A stretch of DNA of 64,000 nt. It comes from Epiperipatus broadwayi (lineage: Eukaryota; Onychophora; Udeonychophora; Euonychophora; Peripatidae). How positions within the stretch are numbered: position 1 is the stretch's first letter; every line of letters starts with the position of its first letter. Location: NCBI GenBank assembly GCA_028023455.1, contig JAQFVV010006271.1, forward strand, positions 2,565,335 to 2,629,334, read 5' to 3'. Below, in pieces: positions 23,698 through 37,119 of the stretch. Both the position numbers and the translations under genes were made by a program. Below the pieces are notes generated by a model that was given only the letters and a program-made list of their open reading frames with translations, was not told the origin of the DNA and ran no database searches.

Positions 23698-24480
23698 ATG
23701 CCATTGCACAAGTCATTTTATACTTGAAAGATGATATTTTGTTTCTGCCCTCTAGAATTTTTGTTGTTATTTCAATCTAAGAAGTGAAAATATTTGAACT
23801 GAGCTTGCTTATTTACATATTTCAATATAGATTGTCACTTCTACCAAATTAAAAAAAATCATATAGATTTCAAAATGATATATATCACAATATAAATAGA
23901 GGATGGAATATGTATATATTGAGTTTGAAATTATTATTTGAAATTAATATGAATAACTTTTTTTAATTTATGAAAAACAAATGTTTATTTTGTATAATGT
24001 TTGAACTTTCTTGTTATCAAATTATTTTATTTGATCAATATTTAAAGGTTTTGTATTTCGTTATTATTTTCAATTCTTTTCTCTGTTCAAGATATACTGT
24101 ATTGTGTAATATATTGTAGAGAAATTGAGTATCAAATTGGGGTAGTAACTGTCCTATAGAGAAAGCATCACTTGTAACAGGGATTTGAATTATAAATAAA
24201 TTATGTGATAATCTTAGACTTATAATTTATTTATAGGCTTTAAAAATTTGGTATCATCAACACAGCTGCATAATTAAATTACTCCTTGGATGGTTGACTG
24301 ATAAAAAGAAATATAGCAATTTAATTTTTCCATATTCTTTTGTTTACAGAAGAGTTTTTGCCTAATCATTTTATGTAGTCAGAATCTCAAATCATAAGAA
24401 ATTAACACATGACTTATTATATGATTTCAGATTTCCTATTGTTTTAGTAGTATATCTTTTTATTATCTCAATGTTATTTA

Positions 24481-25680
24481 CTATAAGACATAATAAGTAA
24501 TGATAGATACCAGATGACAGTTCTTAATAAATCCTTTTCCCATGTTGTCATAACTAAAATCATCAGACTAGTTTCAAGCTTATGGCATTTATGAGTGAGG
24601 AGCTTCGAACCTTGGAACAGCGCACCAGAAAACATTAGAATCTAATGCAATTCTCTTCCAGGTATTATCATTTATCTCTGTGCTATAGTATCAAGTTATC
24701 AGGTAAACTGAAAAACATTAATGTTTTCAAAATTAATCAAACCTACTTGAACTGTTATAAAGATCTGAATTCAATTTAGTTTCTATATGTTTTGATGATC
24801 TTCATTTTTTAATAATTAAAGACATTCTATCCTGTGACCAAAATATAATATAAATCAATAAACTATCACATGATCTATGAAATCATTTCTCACTAATAAA
24901 AGCTATAAGTCTGACATTAGTCTGAGAACTTTGGATAGAATAGCACAGGATAGAAATTTATTAAGTACTGTCATCTGACAATTTATCATTACTCATTAAA
25001 GCTTGCAGTAAGTAGTATAGAAAAGTAAAACTATATGCTGCTAAATCAGCAATATGTAAATTGATGTCATGAGATAGTAATATTTTAGAGTATTGCTATA
25101 CCAAATATTGGCCATACAATAAAGGTGACTAAAGTTACATGATTTTAGCCAACAAACTTCCATTTAGTGGCTTCAGACTTTAATTTGTTAAAAGTTAATA
25201 TTTGTATTTGCATAGATATTCAGATTTAAGTGTACAGAGTGAAATTATAATATGCCTGTGAAAAGGAACAATACACTACACATTTTAAAAATTATATGGA
25301 CACCATAATACATAATAACTGAACTGGATTCAGATCTATATGATTATACAAATAACTTAGCTTATATTAAAAACATTTAATTCTTTCAGTTTTACATGAT
25401 AAATTTATAAAATAATATACAGGAGAATGGTATTAGTGGGAAAGAAAATGCCATTCTAAAGAATCAAATGTTCTATCTCAAAACCCAAAGACTTTCACTG
25501 ATGAAAGCAATAAGCTTGAAACTTGTCTGATGATTTTGGATAGAATAACAGTGTATAGAGATTAAGAAATACTATCTGGTATCTATCATTTCTTACTAAA
25601 GCTTACAATAGGTGACATAGGAAAGATAAAAATGTATACTACTATAACTGCAGTATATAAATGCCTCCAAAAGGTTATAC
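24481..25680. repeat. Cluster of three related repeats: one inverted, two direct
   Basis: 24481-24606 is the reverse complement of 25486-25618 (shared TGATAGATACCAGAT, TTCTTAAT, AATCATCAGAC, GTTTCAAGCTTAT). 24891-25075 is a direct, more decayed copy of 25500-25680 (AAGC-ATAAG-TTGA, TTTTGGATAGAATA, TATCATT-CTTACT-AAAGCTT). All three contain the position of the hammerhead-like motif; only the one at 25485-25539 keeps it intact. The family is related to 21751-22127 and 51672-51971 through CAGACTAGTTTC and the bases that follow. Confidence 0.7.
25485..25539 (+). ncRNA. Hammerhead-ribozyme-like motif, second intact copy
   Basis: Plus strand: CCAAAG (25485-25490), TCA, CTGATGA (25498-25504), stem II AAGC, loop AATAA, GCTT, GAAAC (25518-25522), TT, GTC (25525-25527), TGA, then TTTTGG (25534-25539). 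Stem II is four perfect pairs, with different bases from the copy at 21877. Stem I has an inner three pairs (TCA/TGA), an internal loop, and an outer six pairs (CCAAAG/TTTTGG with one G-U). An inner helix, internal loop and outer helix is the usual look of stem I in natural type I hammerheads. Activity is untested. Confidence 0.55.
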
Positions 25681-26344
25681 ATGTTGAATTAGATATTAAC
25701 ATAGATGTTTAGTTCAATAAAGAGTAGTAATAATGAGTTTATATGCATATACACAGAAATAACTTTTTCTTTCTTGATATTTCTGGAAATTATCAATTAT
25801 TAATTAACAATCTGTTAAGCTGTATGGTAATTCCTATGATCTGGGTTTTTAAATCAAACCTAAATTCTAATAAAGATTTAAATTCAGATAGTAATTTTTT
25901 AAAAAAAAAAAACTGTATTAAAACTCATATTTGAATAAAAGAAGACCCCTTTACTTCATTAAAAACTCAGAACAAATAAACGATTGTATGGGTTAACAGA
26001 GAAAATTTGTTTACCCTCAGAATCATTAAGTAATAATTGATGGTTGCCTAGAAACATAAAAAAAACATAAAAAAGTTGTATGTATACATGGAAATAATCT
26101 CTATTTCTATTCTTTATTAAACTGAAAATCCATAATAACATCTGATTCAACATATATACATTTATAATATTTTTTTTTTGCATTTTAGAATTATTAATAA
26201 AAATAGTTTACATTGGGATAAATATAACAGGAAACATTGTATTTATCATTAATGTTTTTAAAAAAAATTTGCATTGAATATTAATTAAAAATGACACAAA
26301 TATCTATTTTTATTATTTTTTACTTACATTAATATTGTAAGATT
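25681..26344. other. AT-rich sequence with no gene
   Basis: No protein or repeat family recognised between the repeat cluster and the Penelope-like RT fragment. Confidence 0.45.
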
Positions 26345-26760
26345 TATTATTAAACCTATTTCTTCGTTCTGCAGACTTCAAGTGTGTCATACGCTTTGTT
26401 AATTTTGTATATTATTTAATGTATGTAGAATTTGTCTTCTATCATATTCTATATTTATAAGTTTTTGAGTAAATGGTTCAATATTTTGAATTTTATCACT
26501 TTTACAACTGCATAACATTTCATTATAATATAAAAAAGATTTAAAGTTATCCATTTTATGTAATATTGGTATATGTGACGTAAAATCAATATAAACTCTT
26601 TCTTGAATAGGTTTAACAAGTAATTTACAGATTAAACAATCATTTTCTCTAGATATTAGCAAATCTAAAAAATTTATAATTTTATTTTGTTCCTTGTTGA
26701 TAAATCACTAATATTTTTCGGACAATAAGCAAACGCATCATCAACATACTTAGCATTCAG
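26345..26760 (-). pseudogene. Penelope-like element RT, C-terminal part
   Basis: On the minus strand, near 26745-26700, the frame reads NAKYVDDAFAYCPKNISDLS, with the RT catalytic YVDD. After a break comes LISRENDCLICKLLVKPIQE, VYIDFTSHIPILHKMDNFKS and YNEMLCSCKSDKIQ, then FTQKLINIEYDRRQI. The order YVDD, FLD-like, KP....YIDFTSHHP-like, then C-S......F......L...GY matches the end of Penelope-type RT. No GIY-YIG domain follows at the left. It differs in sequence from the elements at 60.6-62.6 kb, so it is a second Penelope-like family. Confidence 0.65.
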
Positions 26761-26775
26761 AATTTAACACACAGC

Positions 26776-26872
26776 TTTTTTTTTTTCATGTGCCAAATGC
26801 GTTGACCGGGAAGCGTACCCGGGCCAGCTGCTTGGTAGACAGCTATGTTAACCACTAGGCCACCAGCACTTG
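26776..26872 (-). repeat. tRNA-derived SINE, copy 1
   Basis: The minus strand has a tRNA-like head: TGGCCTAGTGGTTA (RNA polymerase III A box form), an anticodon-arm-like middle and GGGTACGCTTCCC (B box form). A short CATTTGGCACATG spacer and an A run at the 3' end follow. Head plus A tail fits a SINE rather than a functional tRNA. It shares its 3' portion with 47237-47346. Confidence 0.75.
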
Positions 26873-27947
<1,075 letters not shown>

Positions 27948-28034
27948 GAAATACAAATATAATGTATAAACTTAATCTAGATGTAATTAAAAAGGATTTG
28001 GACTCAAACTTTCAAGCTCCCTATAGTCATCTAT

Positions 28035-28145
28035 TCTATCTAATATAACCCATACACATGACGACATACATGTGAAAAAGATGAATGAGCTCTAATATAC
28101 GTATTTCTTGTAAACCAGCACCCATCAGTTAGTCCGGATCATCAG
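28035..28145 (+). repeat. Dispersed repeat, copy 2 (ACATGTGAAAAAGAT family)
   Basis: Contains CATACATGTGAAAAAGATGA, then CCAGCACCCATCAGTTAGTC and CGGATCATCAGCTCCCACAC. Homologous in order to 13470-13605. No coding potential. Confidence 0.55.
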
Positions 28146-29574
28146 CTCCCACACTTATATGTAATTATTATCATTATTATTATTTTATTTGCAATTTGTG
28201 AACAGACAATTCTAACTTAACAGTTATTATATAACCGTTCAAAAACATATAAACATTTTTAGCTATTTACTAGTCATGAATTTACCGATATAACTAAGAT
28301 AACTAAAATATATTTAAGTAATATTTTTCAATGCAAAGGTTTCTCTTGATTCACCTACAAAGTAATGCCAAAGAAAAGCAATATTTTACAAGAAAATCAA
28401 TTGAAAAATAGTTATTTTTTAATTCGTTTTATGCTCTCGTTTATAATGATTAAATATTTGCTTGCTATGGACCAATTATCTGAAAAACAATTGCTAATCT
28501 TGCTTGAAAATTGTCAGTTACTTAAACAAATGAAAGTTTCACTTCAATTAAAAATCTAGACAAATATGTATAAATTTAGATTTAATAATAACTAGACCAG
28601 GGAATCTTTTCACATTTATAGATAAACAATTTTTTTAACATAAATAAGATCCTGTGCTTGATAAATATTCTAACAGCAAGATAGTAAGTAACACACAGTA
28701 GAATGTACATTATATATATATGGGTGTGTCGCGTGTATGTGCGTAATGAAATGGTAATAGTCCTAGATTATCTAAATCATGAATATTCAATCTTAGCAAG
28801 AAAACCTCTACAAAAAGATAGATTTTATATCCATTAGAGATTAATTATTGAAATAATAATAAAGCAATAATTGTAAATAATAATAAATATTTATAATAAA
28901 TTTAGTGGACTCAGAAGTAATGCCATTTTTAAAATGGAAAATAGATTTACGTGTCTTTTCATGATGTTATTAAACCATTATTATTTTAATTTTTAATATA
29001 AAAGCTGATCTTTTATTATTATTTCTCAACGCTACCTGATACTTCATTTATATACAAACTTAGCATTTACATATAAATTGATGCACAATATTATTTTCAA
29101 AAGTAGCACATTTTTAAAATTCTTTATCTGTCTATTAATATTAGATAGAAGACAAAATAAAACATTACGCATTCTTAATAAATTTATTTGAGAATTTGAA
29201 TTACAGAATAGATATCCATTTTTGTTATTAATTTTTTGCTTATTCTTTTTAATTTAAACTGATATAAAATATAACACATTTTAAAATGATTATAACCAAT
29301 TTCAATCTGATCTTTTGCAAAAATTTCAATACGTTTTGATTTAATCATTTTTATAATGACACAACATATCATTAAACAAAAATAGATCAAAGGCTTGCTA
29401 AATTCATAATTGATTCTTTTGATTTATCATATAGTAAGGCATTCTTGTAACAATGTAATTTGAAATTTATAATTTAATAAACAAGCAGCTTTTACCACAC
29501 ACACACACAATATATATATTGTAACGGTCACTCAATCCATTCTTAATAACAGAGGGCGCCACCAGATCTCTACG
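28146..29574. other. AT-rich sequence with no gene
   Basis: No recognised protein. A 64-codon open frame at 28365-28559 begins with ATG but has no visible domain. (CA)n(TA)n lies at 29498-29520, followed by a short GC-richer patch (GAGGGCGCCACCAGATC) of unknown origin. Confidence 0.45.
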
Positions 29575-29757
29575 TATAGAGTTGACAAAGATTATGTTGT
29601 GGAAATGGGATGGAGCAGAATATGGGAAAATTTAGAGTGGGGAATGGAAAATAAAGTGGTTAATAGGTTTATCTGGGCATAATTTCTGAGATATTCTTGA
29701 CTTCGTTTATGGAGAATCCACAGTACATCATATCACATCACATCACATGGAAAATTT
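29575..29757 (+). mobile_element. LINE family A 3' tail fragment
   Basis: AGTTGACAAAGATTATGTTG, TGGAAATGGGATGGA, AATATGGGAAAA, TTTATCTGGGCATAATTTCT and GAGAATCCACAGTACATCAT match the last 180 bases of the LINE A copies at 18500-18675 and, on the minus strand, 51200-51390. It ends in a CATCACATCACAT tail. A severely 5'-truncated insertion. Confidence 0.8.
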
Positions 29758-32700
29758 ATTTACTATGATCAAAAGCGGATGAGGATGATGGTTGGCACCA
29801 GCTAAATTCAGGAAGAAACAAGAGATCTTATGTATTGTTTAGACAATTAAGCAATAAAAGCACTAAGACAAATGTCAGCCAAATAAATTTAAACAATTTG
29901 TAAATTTTATTAAGAGTTTAAATAATTTGAAAATTTTACTAAAATTTGGACAATAGAATAAAGCAATCTAGCCAGAATACAAAAGTGACTTAGATTTGAA
30001 TATCCATATTTATCAGAGAGAGCACATGAGTATGGCATACATAAAGACATTAAATGCTTTTGCAACAGAATTCTCTCACCTAAAATTATATAAAAAAATG
30101 GATTGGATAATATCTTCCTGCTGGCGATTTATAAAATTACAAAAAAAAAAAAAAGACAGCAACTCTAGATTCCTGATTCAGAAATATGAAAACAGTTACG
30201 ATCTTGTAGGAAATCAATGAAACTAGCACAAACAATCGATCAGTAACATTTTAACTACTGATGTTATAATGCAGGACTGCTGCATGTAATACTACTTTTA
30301 AAGCAAACGTAGTTGATTTCACATACAAGACAACAAAAAATATATATGATTATGATCTTATGTAATCTAGAAAGAAATCTCTACTTTCAGAAAACCAGAA
30401 CAATAAAAACGATCAATAGCCAGCCAAAAGATTTTGTTGTTTGCAAAAATCGCAAACTAAACATGTTTAAAATTAATTATTTTACAATAACAACTAAGAG
30501 CAGGTGAGTAAATAAATATTACAAAAACTGCCAAAGCATTTAGCAATAGTTAGTGAAATAATTAGATATATATTAAACACATAAAAATATACACTCACTA
30601 GACACTCTCCGACAAATAAAATTGAAAGCAAACTTAAAATCTTAAAATTAAGATTCCAAGGCACACTACAAAATACAATAAATAAAGCAAATACAATTAA
30701 TAACCAGGAGGTTAAAATATTGATTAAGAATACAGATTTATGTTTATGATTGAGTGGAGATTTAACTAAAAGAATTTACCTGGCAAGAATAAAAGAAAAT
30801 ATTTACCTTACCGTAAAGCAAAGTTCACGAATTTTCAAAGAGTGTGCACTTTTATATTAATTAATATTTCAGGTATTTTTACAATGGCAAGTTAGAGGTA
30901 TAGAGGTTTTGGTTTCTTCTAGATGTTCATGGCATGACTGAAGGAGAGTTGGAGTTAAGAATTCATCCTTTGGTTTAAGCTAACAAGACATATTGTTGGT
31001 TATAAAACATACAGTAGCATATTTTGACATCTTGGAGAAAGCAAAATTGTTTTAACAACTGAAAATTTTGCTTTTAAAGAAATTAAATGTCCAAACTGCT
31101 AATGGTAGAATGTTGAATGAGGTTAATATGGATGAATATAAAAAGCTAAACCAATCACTTTGATGGAGTATTTGCTTGGTCAAGGCTCTCTAGAATAATC
31201 CATGAAATTTTTGGAGTTATTTATACCCACACTCAATTTCAAATGAAAACTTGTCCTGCTGTCAAATTCTACACCTTAAGCAGGGCAAATATCAATCTCC
31301 CGCTCAATCTAATGAAGAATTTTAACCAGGGATTATTTTAAACTAAAACAACACAAAATTAAGTCTCAGCTTTTAGAATTAAATTAGAACTGATTAAAAT
31401 AATAGTTAGGAATGTAATCAACATGTTTACTTGTTTTTAATCAACTTGATTAAAAAGCAACAGTAACAGAAACCCATTTTAAAATCAACTTTATATAATA
31501 ATAAAAAATTAAACACAAAAGAGTGTCTGTGTTCATACACATACTCTTTTTAAATAATTTTTAAATGACTTTATATATTTAAATTTGATCAACTAAAAGT
31601 TAGTTTTATTTATTTATGTTTTTTTGGTTTAAATGACGATTGATACGGACTGCTCCGTCACAATATATATATATATCAAGATATGTAATATGTTTATTCT
31701 GTTTCTTTTCAGTTGTCCATTTTAAAACATTTAACATATCTTGTATAAATTTTAATACCTATAATATGTTTATGAAAAATTTTATCCTCATAAGTAGACA
31801 AAGCAAAAATACCAATTCACACAACCGTATCAATGGTCAATCTTTTAATATTTTGTAATATTTATTTTCAGAAGAAGCAACGATATTTTTTTTCAGTCTT
31901 TTAAAAAATCAATAATGTAATTTATATTATTTTGGAACATTTTTTTACTATGAAGACATGTTCAATACATTTTATGAAAAGCTAATCTATAAATGGAATG
32001 ACATACTTTTGATGAAATGTTAATATTACTTTCAGGAACTATAATATTTATACATTTGAAATATAAAACAATAGTGTTATTATCATATTCTAAATTGTCT
32101 TGCAGGAATTTTCCTATGTACGTTACTGCATATTACATAAATAATCCAACAAACCCTTTGAGATTTATGATGAATTTATTAGTTTATCTACATATTATAG
32201 AATTCCATATATTGATAAGCTTCTACTTGTCATTTTACGATACAGTAAAATATATATTTGGTTTATTTTCAAACTTCTAGACAAAATTAAAAATAATATA
32301 ATTGATGAAAATGATATTATTGTCTCATTATAGTGATAAAGTTATATGATTCTATTTATATATTAGCTTCCAAAAAAATTATTGATCAAGTTATAATAAG
32401 TAAAGGAATTTGTCATTATATCATGAACTTCCTTATTGATTCTTTGAAATTTATTTCAGATGAGATGCCATCTGGTAAATATTACAAAATGTCTAAAGGC
32501 TGGCATATGGATCTATTTATGGTTGGTCAGATTAAAAATTTTGTTATTTTTACATATGATGATAAATATGTAAATAATAATGCTACAGAAATTCAAGTTA
32601 TTATACAAGTTATGTTGTTAATATTTTTGTTGATATAAAGATATTATAAATTACTTTGAGAATAAAATAAGTTAAATGCTTTAAAAGGGACAATTGAAAA

Positions 32701-33664
32701 GAAACTGAATAAAATATATTGATATGTATGTGACAAGATCTTCTGGTTTATTAATCTATAAGTAGCTAGCAAAACTATTACAAAAAAGACTATATATACT
32801 GTAAATCAATCCAACTATATATTATATAACATTTTATTTTTATAGTAATGATAAGGTGTCTCATTAGAAAACTACTAAATCACAAAAGAAATGACTGAAA
32901 TTCGGCATGATAGCAAAGAAATTTATATATTTTAACTCAGTTTTAAACTATAACAATTTAAATAAGCAAAGAAGTAATAGTAATAAATGGATTGCTATTC
33001 TATATGATTTAAGGACTCAAATTAAATTTATTATAAATACATAGATTGGTGAATAAGTAAAAAAATATGTCACTTTTGAAATAAAAAAATAATTCTGTGA
33101 ATCAAATTATAAGGTTTATATATAAGTGAATTGAGATATTGAATTCAAAAATGGTTTAAAGACAACCACCTTCTTGATAAACATTTAAAGAACATAATCT
33201 TTTTTATAAACATATAAAAATATGAATAATAATGATTTATTAATGGCTTGCTCCATTTTGTCCATAAAAAAATCCTCTAACTTTTACATTTTGTTTTGAC
33301 TTAGAAAAGACTAGAAAAAAACGTGAGGAAAAAACAATAGTGAAAGAAAAATTCATAGAGCTATTTTAATAAATAAAAATAAGACATTTTAATTAATACT
33401 TATTATAAATAATAAAAATTATGAATGTTGAAATACAAATGATGATATTTATTCTCACTAAATTTAATAAATTTCCAATCGATAATGGTTATCTAAATAA
33501 GTAAAAATACTTCTTGGTGTTTATAAAAGTTGTTATGATTATTTAATATCAATTAATATTTTGTTTTATTCTAAATATGTTTAGCGAATAATAAAGTTTT
33601 TTTAGACGTAAATTTATTACTGTGTGTGAGTTTCAGTTTTTCTATATATATTAAACGAATACAT
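29758..33664. other. AT-rich sequence; one unrecognised 101-codon frame
   Basis: No family resemblance found. The longest frame is 32333-32638 (+), 101 codons from ATG. It has a few aromatic- and charge-containing stretches (DEMPSGKYYKMSKGWHMDLF) and a hydrophobic end. It could be chance or a worn piece of a transposon. Neighbouring frames at 31640-31858 and 32017-32280 are equally unrecognised. Confidence 0.35.
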
Positions 33665-34695
33665 AACATGCTAGAATATTTCAACAGCACTACATTTATT
33701 TAAAAATATAAATGAAGCAACATATTGAAAATGAATTCTGTTGCTTATTAAATTGCAGGTTGATAAATATATTGATTTCAAGACTATTCCAAATACAAAT
33801 GCAAATTTAAATAAATTTAGCTAATATACAAATATATTTCATGTTCTGTATACAAATCATAATTAATAAATAATCAATTTTCACTTTGAAAAATTCCAAA
33901 CTGGCTTAGATATATAGAAAGAAAAGTAGAGACAAGGGTAATCACCCTTTTTTCAGAAAATCTTTGTTGTGTGTTTAGGTTTGATGTCATTTGGACAGCT
34001 ATCCATGACATCTGATTGGCTGTCAGTTCAATTTTCAACTGTCTGCATTTTCGCAAATTAAAATATTATTTACATACTTTACTGCTTGTTATATATTCTA
34101 AAAACAACTTCTAGTCAATCATAGGATTTTGCATTGTACATTTATGATTTAGCCTCAGTGGGTTAATTGTGAAGATATTTAAAGCTTCAAGCTTTCAAAC
34201 CTAAATGCTTATTACTGGCTTAGATTTATAGAAAGAAAAGTAGAGAAAAGGGTGGCCATCCTTTTCTTCTAAAATCTTTGTTGTGTGTTTAGGTTTGGAT
34301 GTCCTATCCATGACATCTGATTGGCTGTCAGTTAAGTATTGTAACAAGTGCTAGAGATTTGGCAGTATTTCAATTTATTTCAATAACTATACAAGAATAA
34401 TACTAGTTGAACTTCAAGTATGGTAAATGAATTCAAACTAACCGCTAGAATATTTTAACAATGCTACTTTGTGCTTCTATGTACAAATAGCACTGTTGAA
34501 ATATTGTAGTATTCTTACAAAGTCATATTTGGAGTTTTTTCAAAGCAAAAATTGATTAATTATTAATTGTGCTTTGTATGTATAGAACACAACATATGTT
34601 TGTATATTAGCTTTTAAGATTTAACCTTATTTAAATTCATATTTGTGTTTATAGTAATCTTGAAATCAATATACTTATCAATTTGTAATTTAAGA
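33665..34695. repeat. Composite foldback with an internal direct duplication
   Basis: 33720-33905 is the reverse complement of about 34510-34690 (shared AAAATTGATTA, TTATTAATTGTG-like, TTTGTATATTAGCT, TATTTAAATT, TCTTGAAATCAATATA). Between the arms, 33902-34025 and 34216-34334 are direct copies sharing ACTGGCTTAGAT, TATAGAAAGAAAAGTAGAGA, ATCTTTGTTGTGTGTTTAGG and CCATGACATCTGATTGGCTG. A CTAGAATATTT-AACA motif occurs at both outer and inner edges (33669, 34445, and inverted at 34490). Confidence 0.72.
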
Positions 34696-35272
34696 GATAA
34701 GAGAATACCTTTTACCTTGTAATCATTTACTATATTTGAGTTTCAACTAGTATTTTGCATTCATTCATATATGCATTGTTAATTTTAAATATGAAATATA
34801 TTATGAAACATATATTAAAAATAATTTGACTAATTGTATGAATATTTATAACATCTACAAATTTAATTAATAATTGGTTGATTAAAAATGAATGGAAATT
34901 TATACAAATAATGAATGGAAAATTATATAAATAATTGTATGAAAAATGCATGTAATATTGTTTAACATAATGTAATGATATAATCAATTCTTTTGTAACA
35001 ATTGAATTTCTATATGAGAGTTTTGATTTGTTTTAAATTCTTTGTATTATTATTGTTTTTTTTTAATTCCATTATTGGACACTGGATGATTTTAGGTCAG
35101 GTGATTCATTAACATTAAATAGATTAGTCACATTTGAAAAGGGAAGTAAAGCAGGTGTTGAAAAAAAGCTTTTTAATGTATAAAATTATTATTTGATTAT
35201 ATAGCTGTTGTATAGAATTATTATTATTTTTTTGATTATTATTGTTAATTTTAATATTCTCATGGATAAAAG
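34696..35272. other. AT-rich sequence with no gene
   Basis: Nothing recognisable; T-rich runs and short frames only. Confidence 0.45.
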
Positions 35273-35475
35273 ATGAATTCATAGTATTATTTCCAGGAGC
35301 TTCCTGGTAATAAAAATATAATAGCTAAATAGCTGACATTGCAATACAATAACACGTTTCCTCAGAGAAAGAAGAAGCTCTGAGAAAAGTACTTGTCATT
35401 ATACTGAATGATCAGATATTTAACTATTATATTTTTATTACACAGAAGCTCCCAGAAATAATACTATGAATTCAT
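35273..35475. repeat. 203-bp palindromic (foldback) element
   Basis: ATGAATTCATAGTATTATTT at 35273 and its complement ending at 35475 start arms that pair for about 57 bases with a few mismatches (GGAGCTTC, TAATAAAAATATAATAG). The weaker match continues inward to CTCAGAG/CTCTGAG around a loop AAAGAAGAAG. The whole unit can fold into one long hairpin. No protein is coded. Confidence 0.82.
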
Positions 35476-36814
35476 ATATATTTATACACAAATAAAATGT
35501 TTGTTACATACAACGCAGGAAATGCATAACCTCCTCTATTACCATGATCATCTGCTCAATATTTTATTTATTTATTACCCATACTGATAACAATAAATAT
35601 TAATAATTAAGTTTCCTACAAAAACACACTATTTAAAAGCAATAGTTAACATAAATATGTAGGTTATAAAATGTTGGCTGCTGTGCTCAGGCTACCATAG
35701 ACTTCAAAGATGGTGGATAGTGGAATAATCTTTAGATATGAAAGCCAAATGCTAATAACAAATAAGCAATGCAGACCAAAAGTTCTCACTTCCTTGTAGC
35801 TTCTGAGAGAAGTATGTTTCCAATGCAATCATATTCAGTTTTTCATTCTTTAGTCACTTAAGTTATAGTAGGCCTGGTTGTCATGAGTTTTTCATGCCCT
35901 CAAATATTTTATATTAATTATGACAATGGGATTGACTGTTTGTGCAAACAACATTTCTATCATTTAATTTCTTGCATCTTTCTCACTCCAATTCCATATT
36001 TTTGCTCAAGCATTTGAGGATTAAAAAAGCAATATTGGAGGTGATATTCAGTTGTGGTCTCTGTTAGCAAGTACAATCATTAATGTATCAAAAAGAATTT
36101 GAATGAGACCGAAATTTCTAAAACGTGGAAGAGCTTAAAAGTTGTAATTTCAAATGACATTTCTCTTATAGTAGGCTACATTTCAAACCTGATGGATTAT
36201 TCATAGCAATAGAAATAAACGAATGTTAATGAACACATATGCAGAAAAGATATATATTTTAAATATTCAGCTATATTACTGCCTAGCATGGTTCAATATA
36301 TCATGCATATTATATTTATAGCTTATAGAAATATGGCTTTATAGATGTTGGTTTTTGTGCGTATGTTGTGATTAATTAGTTATTCAAAAACATTAAAATT
36401 TATTTAAATGGCAATCTCTTAGAGGGATGCTTGTATCTATTTTATTGATCGAAATATAGCCAATTGCTATTGACCAGGCTTCTTTGATTTTCCGCTTTAC
36501 AGTAATAATTCAATTCAATTCAACTTTATTACCTTTTCTACAGCAATTGCTATTTACCTAAAAATATGATTATACATTATTTATATTATATTTTGATACC
36601 TTTTTTATATTCTTGTTAATAAATAAATATTGCATTGCATTACTATTTCTACTCTAGAAAAAAAGGAATATTGCCGAATTGTAGATTTAAATGAATTTCC
36701 ATAAATTTTCTTTTTACTTTCAAATTAAATCTGGCTTGGGTTATCAATTATTGAAAAAAAAAATAGTATAACTATTTTTTAGTATAACTATTTTTTTTCT
36801 ATAATTTTAATTTT
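35476..36814. other. Sequence with no gene
   Basis: No protein family seen. 35670-36060 is somewhat richer in G+C than its surroundings (GTTGGCTGCTGTGCTCAGGC and following) and may be an unidentified repeat. Confidence 0.4.
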
Positions 36815-36940
<126 letters not shown>

Positions 36941-37119
36941 GTAGTATCAGTGATGCAGCAGTGGCTGTAATAAAAGTAGACACATTATATATATATACAT
37001 ATAGAATATGCAATCTTTAATTGATTCAAACCTTCAAGACCAGATAAAAGGTCTGCACTGGTCATCTCTTTGATAATAAAATCTTAGTAAAACAGATGTA
37101 TGCATACAATTTTTTTAAT

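Noticed and set aside
28340-28930. Possible mariner element from two AAGTAATGCC motifs (near 28361 and 28917)
   Set aside because: The motifs are in the same orientation, not inverted, and no transposase lies between them.
32333-32638. 101-codon open frame as a host gene
   Set aside because: No domain, no clear splice or start context, AT-rich codons. It is kept only as an unrecognised frame inside a no-gene entry.
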